The translations under genes were made by a program, and so were the position numbers. Positions 20,867 through 33,626 of a stretch of 64,000 nucleotides of DNA are shown one piece after another. The notes beneath the pieces are model-generated. The model had not been told where the DNA came from, made no database searches, and saw only the letters and a list, made by a program, of their open reading frames with translations. Origin of the DNA: Pisolithus tinctorius (lineage: Eukaryota; Basidiomycota; Agaricomycetes; Boletales; Pisolithaceae); the NCBI GenBank assembly GCA_024663395.1, contig JANFAH010000007.1:992001-1056000 (forward strand). The letters run 5' to 3'. Position 1 is the first letter of the stretch; every line of letters begins with the position of its first letter.

Positions 20867-22161
20867 ATGATACTCGCTCAGTCCCCAGTCTTCGTCCCCA
20901 TGTCGCCCCCATCGACCCATCGCCGTCACCCATCCGCACCCCCAGCCGTCGTCGTACAGCCAACCAAAGTACCAGGCATCCTCTCAATATCAAAGCCAAG
21001 CAGGCCTGCTCGTCCACAACATCATCCTCTGAGTCATCCTAGGCAGCACCGCTCACCCAAACCGAAATCTCCCGCAGGGAAAACACAGCTACCGCAACAG
21101 GGTCCCCGCCCTGCAACGGACTCGTCCGCCAAGTCCACCCCCGTGAAGCAACCATCATCAGAGGCTGCTGCAGTTCCCACAGTCGACAGGACGACGACGG
21201 CACATCCCAGTACTCCCGCCGCGGACAAATCCGCACGTGGTAGACAAACCAAATCTCCTAAAGATAAGGCATCCACAAGGTCTCTACTCTGTCCCCTAGT
21301 TGCGGAGCAAGTCGCTGATTTCCTTGCTTTCTCAGAAGTGCTTCAGACACTCATGGACGACGAAACAATGTCAGGCAACCCTCTCCTCCACTACCACCAT
21401 CCTCGCAGGCAGAGGGCACAAATCTTATTCCCCCTCAGTCATTTGCCCGCCACACTAAGAACTTCGCCTCAAACTCCTTCGACCCTTTCCTCACGAGTTC
21501 GGACTCGGACTCCGACCACTCTCGTACCTTCAACATGTCTTCGCCAGCCAAAGTCACCCCTCCCAAGCTGTCCGCCCAACCCTCTGGAAAGCTCGCTCGT
21601 CGTAGGAACCCTCCCACGCCCACGCCCACGCCAGCTGCCAAAGCTGTCCCAGTGCCGCGGTCTAACACCCCGCACAACCGTCACTCTCTCTCCCGCTCGG
21701 CACCCAGCCATTCGAGCGCACCTTTGCGCCAGACAAGGCTCGCTTCTGCCGGTGCTGTCGCTGAATTCCCTGTATGTGACGACACCACCGACGCGGAGGA
21801 TAATTCCCTCCCCACAACGCCTACTCGGGAGAGTACGTGGCAATTAGGGTTTGACGGCCCTCGCACGGCGCCTTTAGCGACGCCACAGCGTTACCCCTTT
21901 GGCGGCCTCACGGGCGCTTTACCACCTTCCCCGACTCGCCACCGTCGCGCGCCGAGCGAGGGTGTCTTCAATATGTCCTTCGATGAGGAAATGTCTCTTT
22001 GGGATACCTCTGAAGAGCTGAAACAGATGTCAGGCTCCAGGCAGTTTGCTTCAGTTGGGCACAGCTTCGTCCGAGCTGGCCAAGACAAGTCTGGGTTCTT
22101 TGCTAGTTCTGTCTTCCAGAACGCTCCGAGTCCAGACGAGCTCCCCCCACCCGCTTTCTGA
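20867..22161 (+). CDS. proline-rich protein with PNRC/Edc-like C-terminal motif
   Basis: Two exons: MILAQSPVFVPMSPP to about KDKASTR, then SASDTHGRRNNVRQPSP to the stop at 22161, joined by a GTCTCT...CTCAG intron that restores one long frame. The protein (about 410 aa) is disordered and rich in Pro, Ser, Thr and basic residues. Near the end it carries GFFASSVFQNAPSPDELPPP, which has the pattern of the short PNRC/Edc1-type motif (aromatic, small, Ser-Pro, then Leu-Pro) that docks decapping activators on Dcp1. A role in mRNA decapping is therefore plausible but rests on one short motif. It is followed by the pyrimidine-rich stretch at 22162-23920, which may be its 3' UTR. Confidence 0.65.
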
Positions 22162-23920
22162 GCGGTTGTTTTTATCCGTGTAGAGGTTGGTTGGTGTATT
22201 GCTACCTCGCCATAACACCAGTTGACACTCTCACAGCATAGACTATTCGTATTGGCAGATTGCCCCCTTAGATTAATATCTCGTATATTCCGACATATTA
22301 ATTCCCCCTCCCCGCCGCCGGAAGCCTTTCGAACTCCCAAGTGACATCGTCGCCAAAATGCAGATATCTTACACGCTCGTCGACCTCGATCTTCCGGCGC
22401 GCCCACTGTCTTATATCATGCTTTATCGATATCATTATCACTTCGACATCTTCTCGGCCCGATTGGTTATACATGTGGTCTTTTTCTGTTGGGGCAGTTG
22501 GCGTTTACGGTTGTAAGCGTCGCCGATCGAATAGTTCTAGCTCTTTACTCTGGTTTTTCCCTCGGTTCATCTCACTGGTCATGGTCAACTTCGCTTACGG
22601 TTCTCTCCTCACAACCTTCTTCCCAGATACAATAAATTCTGGGTGCCGACCCAGCGTCGACATTAACTACATCCTCGCTGGCGGCGGGTCTGCATATCGC
22701 GTCTTTTCTCAGCTATATTACGTTCGCTTACGCCTATACCACCGTCCTCCCTTTCTTCTTTCAGATCAATGTGTCAGTATCCCATCGGTTCCACACTTTT
22801 TTTCTCTTGCATTCTGCATGTGTGCTTTCGCGCTCATCGCATCGGCATTCTCCTTCTGGATCCACCCGCGCTCTCGTGGTTCGGGTTGTACAAAAAGACG
22901 AGAACGCACTGGGTCCGCAACGTAGCAAAGAAAAACTATATATATCAAAGCAAAGGGATTGTCCTTCCGACTGTTGCCTATACGACGTTTCCCCACTCCT
23001 CGGCTCACTCTGTCCTGCTCCCTATTGGTGTTTATCTGCCCATTCGCGAAAGCGAAGCGAGGTCTCCATCCATCCGAACCTCCCGAATTCCAAACCTCTG
23101 TTCTGGGCTCTACACCTCCAGTTATATGTTCCTTTTGTGTTTTCTCTTCTTTCCTAATGTACGTGACTTTTAGTCCATTTTTCGTCTTCTAACCTTTTTA
23201 TAAGATAAATAAAATACATATGCACTTCCTACCCGTTGGCTCACTTCTTTCGGCGCTCGGCGGGATGGGTCTTCTGATTCCTTTTTCCACCTTCCGACTG
23301 TTAACACTGTTGGCGTCTTGTTCTATGCCTTTTTTCCCCTCCTCATTCTTAAACTTCCGTTCTTGATTTCTTTTTCTTTTCTCCTTGGGCGTACCTTGTT
23401 CCTGGTGGCAGCGACTTTGGCTCCCTATCCATCAGTGCAATTCTTTTGTCCTCTGGTTCGTGCATCGGTGTATCGATATGATGGACTCGTACTATCCCCC
23501 CCTTCATCCGCCCTTATTTGTCCGCACCCGCTCTTACTTTTTCCTTCCCGCCGTATTTATGGTGGAGCTGCGTTTGGTAAGTATTTCGTTCGTGACATTA
23601 CTTTTTTCCAACTGATGTTTGATTGAACAGTCCGCTGCTCCTAGCACATTACCTTCCGCCTCTTTCAGTGGGGTTTATATTATCCTCCTCTCAACACATA
23701 CGCATACATACGCTCCTTTTTCCCCCTGTTTTCAATTCTTCTGTTTTCGACCGAGTAAGATACAATTGATTTTGTCGTGCGCTGGTTTGTCAGTCGATGG
23801 CGTTACGATAGTTCTGATGAATATAGATGGTTTCCCTTTGATGTGTTCGCACGGATGGAATTTTGTTAATCGATGGCTATCTTGGCGGCTCTGTGACCCT
23901 CAACACTTCAGAGAGCATCC
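22162..23920 (+). other. 1.76 kb pyrimidine-rich stretch, no gene recognised
   Basis: From about 22300 to 23760 the plus strand is rich in T and C, with many runs such as CTTTTTTTCTCTTGC and TTTCTTTTTCTTTTCTCC. The overlapping plus-strand open frames are low-complexity, hydrophobic and Ser-rich, and match nothing known to me; they are best explained by the base skew. It could be the long 3' UTR of the PNRC-like gene, a long leader of HOM6, or a non-coding RNA. Confidence 0.5.
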
Positions 23921-25252
23921 ATGAGCTGCCCCACCGTCCCCATTCACAAGGCTTTGCACGTCGCCGTCGTAGGCGTTGGGCTCGTCGGCAAGGAGTTCAT
24001 GAGCCAGATGATCGCGAGTCGATACCCTTTCGTGCTTACCGGGCTGTGCAATTCGAAGTGCATGATCCTTAACAGATCCAGATCGGATGATCAATGCTTC
24101 AACCCCTCGCGCTGGGAAGATGCTCTTGCAGCGTCGAACACGCCTGTTGATCTGGCCATCCTGCGAGACGCACTGGCCCAATTTGTGAAGGAAGGCAAAC
24201 GGGCCGTCTTGGTGGACAATACTGCGAGCGAGGATATCGCATTGACCTATCCGCAGTTTTTGGATGCGGGCGTTCACGTAGTCACGCCAAACAAGAAGGC
24301 TTTCTCTGGAGAGCAGGATTACTATCTTCGTTTGATTGGCCAAGGTGGAGGGGCGACTGCACCAGTGGCGAGGGGCCGATTCTTGAACGAGTCCACGGTT
24401 GGCGCTGGTTTGCCGATCGTCTCGACCTTGAGGGATTTGGTCGAGACGGGGGATAAGGTGCGTCTTTGTTGCTTCATCATGGAACGTCCCAATGTTTATT
24501 GAAGGCCTTTCTTTTCATTACTACTACACGGTGACACGCAGATCAAGAAGATCGAAGGCGTGTTCTCCGGAACGATGAGCTACATTTTCAATAACTTCTC
24601 CACTGGAGAGCCAGGAGGTATCAGCTTCTCGGGCGTCGTGGCCCAGGCAAAACAGAACGGTTACACTGTTCGTCATCCATCTCCAGGATATTCCTGAGAT
24701 CTCACGCATCCATCACGCAGGAGCCGAATCCGATGGATGATCTCAACGGGGCAGACGTTGCCCGTAAGCTCACTATCCTTTCTAGGATGGTAGATCCCTT
24801 GATGCTTGCGCTCCTACCGCACGGTTACAAATCCGTCGATACGCAGTCCCTGATTCCCCTTGAGCTCGAGTCCGTGGAGGACGGGGACACGTTCATACGG
24901 CGCCTCCCAGAATTTGATGCCGAGATCGCGAAGAAGCGGGAGGAGGCTGCGATAGAGGGGTGTGTTTTGAGGTATGTTGGGATCATCGACGTCGAGAATA
25001 AGGTCGTCAAGGCAGGGCTGGAAAAGTGAGTTCTACTCGTTATCTTCTTTTTTTTTAACGATAATATCATGGAAATTATCCCGCAGATACCCGAAGACAC
25101 ACGCGTTTGCGACGTCGCTAGGTGGATCGGACAACATCATCATGTTCCATAGTGAACGGTACAGCCCACGGCCTCTGATCGTGCAAGGCGCTGGCGCCGG
25201 AGCGGCGGTCACTGCCATGGGTGTCATGAGCGATCTTTTGAAGCTCCTTTGA
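23921..25252 (+). CDS. HOM6: homoserine dehydrogenase
   Basis: Reduces aspartate semialdehyde to homoserine with NAD(P)H, the branch point to threonine and methionine. Start MSCPTVPIHKALHVAVVGVG with the Rossmann loop GVGLVGKEF. Then VLVDNTASEDIALTYP, DAGVHVVTPNKKAFSGEQDY, ESTVGAGLPIVSTLRDLVET and GDKIKKIEGVFSGTMSYIFN (exon join), then PMDDLNGADVARKLTILSRM, containing the conserved D-L-G-D/A-V catalytic region, and ending GAAVTAMGVMSDLLKLL. Four exons, with no damage seen. It is a full-length, monofunctional fungal type without an aspartokinase domain. Confidence 0.94.
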
Positions 25253-25716
25253 TCCTTGCCAGTAGCCTGGGGATCATGTATGTATATAACTACGGGTGCA
25301 TGACACGTACACTCGAAGAATATGTATCACCACTATAGAGGGTCCGGTTTCGGCATATGTCAAGGACAAGCACAATGCCCTTTGTTTGTTGGAGCGCGGT
25401 CGACGATTTAGAACGAAGCCGCCCAGCTTGTGGGCAGATATCACCGCAGTCAAAGCAGTGGTAACATCAGGAGACGAACCGCAGCTGCCAAATCGGAGCA
25501 ATCCATCCGATCAGTCTTTATTATCTCTTCGAGGAAGCTTTCCTCCCGCCTCTCTCTACAGTATGTGGGCTAATGAATGCCGTGTGGTTACATAGATTGT
25601 CGGCAGAGCCTCCACTTCCTCTCCGAATTGCTACAATCACGCCTGTAATACTCGCCACTTGATATGATCTCTACAATCCCGACTTTCTGGTCATGTTGTT
25701 CCACGATACTATATTA
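25253..25716. other. convergent spacer between HOM6 and cofilin
   Basis: About 460 bases holding both 3' UTRs. No gene, repeat or RNA recognised. Confidence 0.5.
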
Positions 25717-26334
25717 TTAACGCGCTAAGGAGAGCGCCTTGGCAAGTACTGAAGGGGTTCATCGGTCATCGATGGCGAGAGATGCGTTTGCGTGTCCGAC
25801 TCACCAACTCCATATTCAACCTCGGTGAAGTCTGTTCCTTGGATTTCAATTTGAATGCCACGAAGGCTGTGCTTTAGTGAAGCACGGGAGGAAGCATACA
25901 CCATTTTCTGCGCGACCGCAGCCCCATCCGGGGACCTATAGAGAAATCGTTGTCGTCAATACGGGTGGTAAAGAGTCGAATCGAGATCGATCAGAGCCAC
26001 TGATTATGAGGCGACGAACCAAGAGAAGAAACAGATTTTGTTCCTCTTCGCACCGTCCTTTTCGAATTCGAAATCATACACAGCCCATCGACATTCTTTC
26101 TCTGGAAATTCTGCGAGGAAATTGTCGTATGACGCATCCGAGGAGGTCTTTAAGATCTCGACGTTGCGCATATTTGGAGGAAGGTAGAAGATGATGTACT
26201 TGTGTTCGCGATCCTGCTTCAACTTATTGAATTTTTCGACGCAGTCGTCTGAGGCGGTAATTCCGGACGCTGACGCCTTGTGCGACTGTCAGAAAAGCCC
26301 ATCGCAGTCGTCGATCTCAACGCTCGCTCACCAT
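25717..26334 (-). CDS. COF1: cofilin / actin-depolymerising factor
   Basis: Binds and severs actin filaments in the cytoplasm. The first coding exon is only the ATG (26334): the GTGAGC donor follows at once, and the next exon starts [20 protein letters not shown]. Then [31 protein letters not shown] and [13 protein letters not shown] follow. A splice gives [20 protein letters not shown], the actin-binding helix with the K-M-x-Y-A-S-S signature, then [19 protein letters not shown] last tiny exon reads LAKALSLAR before TAA at 25717. About 140 aa, the usual length, with the regulatory Ser near the N-terminus present. It shares a 160-base divergent promoter with UGGT. Confidence 0.93.
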
Positions 26335-26496
26335 CGTTGTCACTTCGTGGTCGAGATAAGTCTAACCGGAAGATCGCGATCGCAGCCGTGTGGGGATGCT
26401 TTCGAACTCCGATGGTTTCCCACGGCGCGTGTCATTTACAAGTCCTGGCTATTAGTGTTATTAGCTACATATTAGTAGAGAGGGCCAGTTGTATGT

Positions 26497-29400
26497 ATGA
26501 CCTGCATCCACCCACTCCTCGCATTTCTCGCTCTGGGCCTCGTCGCCGGAGCTTATGGCGCGTCGCCGCCGGTCACCGTGTCCCTCCGGTCGTCTTTCAG
26601 GGCGGCCGACCCGCTCATTGAGGCTCTGTGCGGTATATTTGCTTCCGTTCACAGTCCGTCAGCTGAATTCTGCATGCAGTGAGACAGTAGCCATGGAGGA
26701 CGACTCCTCCCTCTTCTCTCTGCTGTCTGCCTTTCCTTTACAAGATAAGCCAAGCACCCCACGTGACGCTCACACATCTGTCGTGGACCTTGCTTCCTCC
26801 CTGATGGATGTGTCTGCTCTTGCGTCCGTGAGGGCGCGGCTGGCTTTGCACGCGGCCAGCCCACGTCTGGCAGCATCGGCGGAACATTACGACCTACGAC
26901 TATCCAACATTTCCGACAAAAACGACAGATTGTCTAGCGTGGAATGTGCATCTTGGGTGGACTGGTACGGTCGAGTTGTTTGTGACGCAGACAGTCTCCT
27001 TCAGTTGGCCAACGATGGCGCAGGCAACGGAATGCCTAGACCTACAAGGTTGCCATTCGACCACGTGCATTCCGTCCACCATTTGCTGGATGAACCTCAG
27101 TACACAGTCGTTCATTACGCAGATCCTACGGCTCCCTCGTTTGCTTCGCTCCATGCCATGCTTCTTAGTTTGGAACCCAAGGTCGAATATGTTCTTAGAT
27201 GGGGTAGAGGAGCAAGTGAGAAGAAGACCAGCGAGCTGTCCAGCTATCTCTCAGGGTACGGCGTCGCTCTGGATTTAAAAAAGATGGATTACCTCGTCAT
27301 CGACGACAGGCATTGGAGTGGTGGTGCATCGGATTCTTCTGGTAGTGATGCCTCCCCAAGTAGCCATGCAAACACAAAAGATAAGAATTTCTCTGAGGAG
27401 GCCCTCAGCTGTGTCTTTGAGTCATTGCCGTACGTTGACGAGCACGCAGAAGCAAGAGCCAAGGCTGGAGAACCCCTGTCTACACAAGAAATAGCTGGTT
27501 GGTGAATTTTCGGTGTCCGGGTTGGAGTTCTGCTAACCCGTATCAATGCAGACCTTGGTCTAAAAGCTACACAGTTTCTTGCTTCTTTTTCTGTTCAATC
27601 CCGCATGGGCTTAGTTCCCGCACATCAATGCTGGGATCAATCCCCCTCTATTGAAGCCCTCTTCCGGACACTCTCGTCTTCCTTCCCACTCTATGCAACT
27701 TCCTTGGCACGCAAAATACCTGTGTCTGATGAGTTGAGGGATGAGGTACTCGAGAATTGGGCGAAGGCTACTCCAGGAGCAAACATGGTATGGGTAAATG
27801 GCAGAGTCCTCAACGACGATCAAGGTGCTTCCGGGAATATCTTCGGGTGAGTACGTGATGCCAAGCAATCCAATGGTTTCGTGGATGGCTAATGGGCCTG
27901 GTAGTATTTTGCGTACCCTTCAGCGCGAGCGGAGGCTCGTTAAGTCATTAGTTGGGCTGGGTTTGACACATGAACAGGCGATCGAACTGCTCATGCATCC
28001 GGTGTATTCGTCGTCTCAGTCTACGGGGTCCCACTTTGAGTCTCGCCAACGGCAGGGGGGTGAGGAAAACAAGGAGCAGAAGAGAACTTTCACCATCTCT
28101 CCAAAGTTTGCAGATTTTCTCGATGGACTTGTTGATGCAAGCGATAGGCAGGAAGGGGGAGACGTCGTTATATGGCTTAACGACCTTGAGAAGGACCCGA
28201 GATATTCGAGGGTCAGTTCATCACTCGTAGGGGTACGTGTCTTGTGTCCAATTGACGATGCATGGTTTACTCACCGAAACGCGTTGTTTTTGTTTATGAT
28301 CGGCGGCTTACAGCTCCTTCGTGTCCACGCCATGTCGCTCTTCTCACCAGCTCTTCACGTACGATACAACTTGATGAACGTCGTGTTCGTCCTTGACCTG
28401 TCACAATTGCGCTCTTTCTCCATTCTCTCCAGTCTTCATGACAATTTTGTTATGCGGGGATATCCTGTTCGGTGGGGCTTTGTCCCTGAAACCAGAGGAG
28501 AAGGTATGACCTTGTGTTTTTAACATGCCAATGTGTCATTGATAAGACTAGGCCTGAAGATGGCCCGACTGTCGTATTACATTGAACGTATCTATGGAAG
28601 GGACACGATGACGAGTTTCATCCAGAGGGTATGTTGGCCCTCGGGGTAACGTTGGTGGATTTCGCTCATTGGTTATTTCCTAGCTCCTAGCTATGCATAA
28701 CCAACGCAGACTTACAACACTTTCCTGGGACGTGGTACATGAGTTGTTCGACACGTTCGGCGCAGTCGATAATTTGGTAGCAGTAACTGGCGGTGTCGTG
28801 AGTCCCCTCGACGGACCTGCTGGGGGCGACCTTTTGTTCCGTGCACAGAGATATGCCAAGAGGTTGGGAGTGGGTGCTCAAGGGGAAATTGGAAAAGGCC
28901 ATGTCTTTGTGAATGGAAGGCACTTGTCTTTGAACGATGTAGGTGGCAATGTTCAGACGGTGTGGTACGCCCTGAGGTTGCCGTTCTGTAGAACGTTATG
29001 CGTCAAATAGCAAGTGAAGCTACAGCACAGCTACAGATTTTGCAGGAGATGGTACTATGTTCTTGGGTTGAATACTGAACTGACTCTGACTTCCACTTCG
29101 CAGGTCTATGTTGGCGAGATCACCGATGTCGATGGGCCATCTTTGTCTACGTTCTTCTATGACCTCCCGTCTACCGTGACGCGCCGCAATCCCTACATTT
29201 CAGTGCACTTCAAACCAGGGCATAACCCCGATAGCAGAGGTTTGGAAATATTTGATCTGACGGAAATGTTCTCGAGCACAGGTTTCGCGCCGGGCGAGGG
29301 TGCCTTTGTTCTGCCCGGTGTGTCTGCCATTTTTCCCTTCATGCAGTTTCTCATAGATGAGGCTAGCCAACGGTTACAATGACGTTGTCCCGATGACTAT

Positions 29401-32400
29401 GTATATCATCGCTGACCTGGACACACCCCAAGGCATCAAGCTGGTAACGGAAGCGTTGGCGTTTATTGTACGTCTATTATTTCGACTTATGTTGGTTCAG
29501 AACTCATGAGGTAAAAAGGCAAACACCGCCAACACACGCGTTACGTTTGTACACAACTCCGAAGTGGCTAATTCAGGAGGTCGGGCTTCGAGCCTTTTGA
29601 CTACCCTTATTCAAGCACGAGCTTTGTCACATGTTTCCTCCGTCGACCTTCTTGCAACATTGGCCGGGGATAACCAAAAATCTGCGTACGAATTGCTGCG
29701 GAATGAACGGTTGGCCAGTATTGCCACCACCGAGGCAGAGGTCTCTGGCCTCACCCAAGTGATGCGCCTCGTAGCGCGACACCTAGGCCTCCGGCCCGGT
29801 GAACGTGCTGTTCTAGTCAATGGGCGGGTGAGTTTACCGGTGCTTACTGACTGCCATGTACATGATTTTGTTGTGTCGTGCAGCTTGTCGGGCCATTTGA
29901 CTCGGATTCGGAATTCTTGAAAGAAGACTTTGAAACATTGGAAACGTTCGAGAAAAAGAGACGTGTAAGTCAGATTGTGGATGCTCTTGATGACATACTT
30001 CGTGGAGGAGACAACCTTGAACGGTGGGTTGTTCATTTCTTGCCAGTCCCTAGGAATCACTATTCACACTACTGCTCCTGTTAGATCCAAACGCTCAGAT
30101 CTGATCGCAGTTACATCGTCCATTATCTATTCCGACCAACAGCCTGATCCTAGTGAAGTTGGACTGTTCGACACTGCACCGAGACCACGAACCCAAAATT
30201 ATCGGTTTCTCTCGGGGAAGTACACGTGAGCATCCTTCTGACGTGATGCCATCGTCCGTGATTGACGCTGCCAACCCTACCCACAGAAAGTTTACATTTG
30301 GCGACCAGTCTGCGTCACTAACCCACCTTGCACTGCTACTGGATCCTCTAAGTGATGCAGCACAGAAGTGGTCGTCCGTCTTGGAGGTGAGCGGGTGTTG
30401 CCAAGAGTTTGACCTGAGAATTCACTGTCGATCTCGAAGTATCATACCAGCCTGTTCCCGGAAGTCTACATCGAGCTGTATCTTAATCCATCACAACTTT
30501 CAGAGGTCGGTTGCTTCTCTTGCTGGGAACAACAGACGTTTTACGTGTGATTACTCAGATACCTTTGAAACGTTTCTATCGCTATAATGTTATGCCGTCC
30601 CTGCAGTATGACGAAAATGGGTATGTGGCAGAAACTATGTGATTGGTGTCCCACTTACCTCCTTCCAGTCAGGAAATACCCGCTCGAGTGATGTTCACTG
30701 CATTACCAGAGGAACCAATCTATACCCTCGTAATGGATGTGCCACACTCGTGGCTAGTACGCCCCCGGAGTGCTTTGTACGACCTCGATAACATTCAGCT
30801 AGGACTACTCCAGGGAGAAGAGCGTACTCGGGGTGTCCAGGCTCTCTATGCCCTGGACTACCTCGTCGTGGAGGGCCACGTTTTTGAGCTGCACACCAAC
30901 AATCCACCACGTGGCGTACAATTGCAGCTGATTGACGTCGCTGATCAGTCTGTAGTTGATGACACTCAAGTTGTAGCGAACCTCGGGTATACGCAGTTCA
31001 AGGCCCGTCCAGGGACGTTCCGTTTCGAGATTCGACAGGGAAGGGGAAGGACGCCGTATAGTCTAGACAGTGTCGGCGCCGATGGTTGGAATAGTCCACC
31101 GGTGGCCGAAGTGGGCGACGAATTCACAGTTATGGATTTCGATAGACTCACGTTATACCCTCGACTGGCACGTCGGCCCGGCATGGAGGGCATGGACGTT
31201 CTCGATGACTTGGATCATGTGGAAGGCGAGTCGGGCCTTGTCGACAATTTGTTATCCAAGTTGGTGCTGCAACCAATCCACCCGTCTCGTGGCTGAGCTT
31301 TGTTGCAGACTTTCGTCTTTCTTCAAGCCTGCAACCGACGAGAGTATGGCAGTGACGAAGAAACCTGGTGAAACAGCAGAAATCAATATTTTTACTGTGG
31401 CTTCGGGTCTACTTTACGAGGTAAGCGTATATTCATCTGCATTGGTCAGTAGCTGAAGGGTGGTTGATTAGCGCTTTGCATCGATCATGATCCTAAGCGT
31501 GCTGCGTAACACGAAGAGTACTGTCAAGTTCTGGTTCATAGAGAATTTCTTATCACCCTCCTTTTTGGTCAGCACCTTCTTATATTTGACTATGTCTGCA
31601 GTGTCTGACTGCCTTCGCTACAGGAGTTCATACCTCATATGGCAGAAGAGTATGGGTTCCAGTATGAACTAGTAACCTACAAATGGCCTTCCTGGCTTCG
31701 ACCCCAAAAAGAGAAACAACGAATTATATGGGCTTACAAGATCCTTTTCTTAGACGTGCTTTTCCCAATGGACTTGAAGAAAGTCATCTTTGTCGACGCG
31801 GATCAAATTGTACGTGCGGACTTGAAGGAGTTGGTTGAGCTGGATCTTCACGGGGCTCCGTACGCCTATGTGCCAATGGGAGACGATAATTACGAGATGG
31901 AAGGATTTCGCTTCTGGAAGACTGGGTATTGGCGTGACTTCTTGAAAGGTCGACCGTATCATATCAGGTAGGAGAGAGGCATTTATCGGTGGTCGTGAAA
32001 CTTACTGTTGCCCAGTGCACTATACGTTGTGGATCTTTCCCGGTTCAGACAAGTGAGTGCTCATCAGACTTGTAGCTCACGCCGCTGACTGTGCTGTAGA
32101 TGGCCGCAGGGGTAAGCACAGTCCCGACCTTCGTACATATGCGACGCTCATGTGTTCTGTAGGATATACTTCGTGGGCAGTACCAGCTATTATCTGCAGA
32201 TCCCAACTCCCTCGCGAACCTGGATCAAGGTAAACCATCCCCCTTCTATTTATTGCTACAGCGGCTGACTGATAGCGAAGACCTCCCAAATAACTTGCAA
32301 CGAGAAGTACCGATTGTAAGTCTGCTTGTGGCTGCGAAAAGACTTCTGGGTTAACATTTTAACAGTACTCGCTACATGAAGATTGGTTGTGGGTGAGTAA

Positions 32401-32877
32401 AATCCACTTACAGTAACTGACATGTCTTTAAACTCCTGGTTTCCGCAGTGTGAAACTTGGTGTAATCGTCTCGTCTTTGCTTTGGAGTTCGCAGGAATAA
32501 CACCGCTTGTCATTTTAGGTAGCAAGGATCGACTGCACCGAGCCAAAACCATAGACCTTTGTCAAAATCCGTTGACAGTTCGTCATTTTCCGTTACCCCG
32601 TATTTGTTGAAGACGTCTGATACCCAAATCCGTTCCATCCGCACTGCAGAAAGAACCTAAGCTTTCACGTGCTCGCCAAATTCCCGAATGGGAGGAATAC
32701 GACGCCGAGATTGCCCAATTCGTTCGAAAACTCGCTGCAGAAGGAAAGATTCACGGAGGCGCGTCAACTGCAGACAGCAAGATTCTGGCTGGTGACAGTG
32801 CGTCTGCGCCCGTACCACTCTCGAGTTCCCAGCAGGCAGATATGGCTGGCCCACCGAGAGCACACGATGAATTGTAA
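26497..32877 (+). CDS. gpt1: UDP-glucose:glycoprotein glucosyltransferase (ER folding sensor)
   Basis: ER luminal enzyme that adds glucose back to N-glycans of misfolded glycoproteins in the calnexin cycle. The start [20 protein letters not shown] is a clean signal peptide. The first exons join as [19 protein letters not shown]. The long folding-sensor region follows, with exons up to [14 protein letters not shown] and [20 protein letters not shown]. The catalytic GT24 domain has [76 protein letters not shown] (DxD motif) and [14 protein letters not shown], then the WCETWC box. The C-terminus is PPRAHDEL, an HDEL-type retrieval signal. About 1500-1600 aa in many exons, one of the largest genes here. 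No damage was seen. Confidence 0.93.
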
Positions 32878-33626
32878 GGAGGTATTGGCAAGTAGTAAGC
32901 CGTCAGTACGACAGAAAATCTGCACGTAAACTGGATCCTTGCCTGGACTCTGATGTCATAGCGCTCAAATCCCACCTAAGTATATCTCCTGACCCCTGTA
33001 AATGACTTATTTAAGTTAGATTACGACGTAATTCTAACCTTTATGTGTGAGTGATAACGGTGGAGGGTACCCCGTGAAGCATTGCATCCATCACCTTCTT
33101 TACAAGGTCACTGCATTAGTATCTATGGAACAGCTGTAAAGATGGTGTCTGCCGTCCAAGACGGTGCAACTCCCTAGTTTTAGAGTCTCACATCCTGAAT
33201 CGCGTCCTTGTCATCCTAATTTCCTTAGTTCATCTCCCTTCCTCTCCCCAAACCGGTATATACCATTGTTGTATAGTAAAATAGACTGGGGATACAGGGC
33301 GACGAAACTACGGAGTTTAAGTAATACTGCCTTTCATTTACTCGACGCAAAACACAAAACAAGATCATAGACAAGATAGAACGCGGGTCCAGAAGATGTG
33401 GCAATATCACAGGAAGCGGGTGCACATATCGAGGTTCGAGAGCGGAACAGGGTAACAGGTAAGGAGCCCCAAAAAACTTCCAAGCACGATTTGTGGAATC
33501 CGACCTGGCTCCAAGGCGGATAACAGAAAACGAAGAATCAGAATTAACGTATGAAAGGAAATGCAGGAAAGAGAGGATGGCTAAATGCATATATAGGTGG
33601 GGTTAACGGAGAAGAAAAGGCTGCAT
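32878..33626. other. convergent spacer between UGGT and the RRM gene
   Basis: About 750 bases with the 3' UTRs of both neighbours. The open frames at 33164-33590 are unrecognisable. Nothing else seen. Confidence 0.5.

Noticed and set aside
22341..22925. Plus-strand open frame of 194 codons with hydrophobic stretches
   Set aside because: It comes from the pyrimidine-rich strand, overlaps other equally long frames, and has no recognisable domain.
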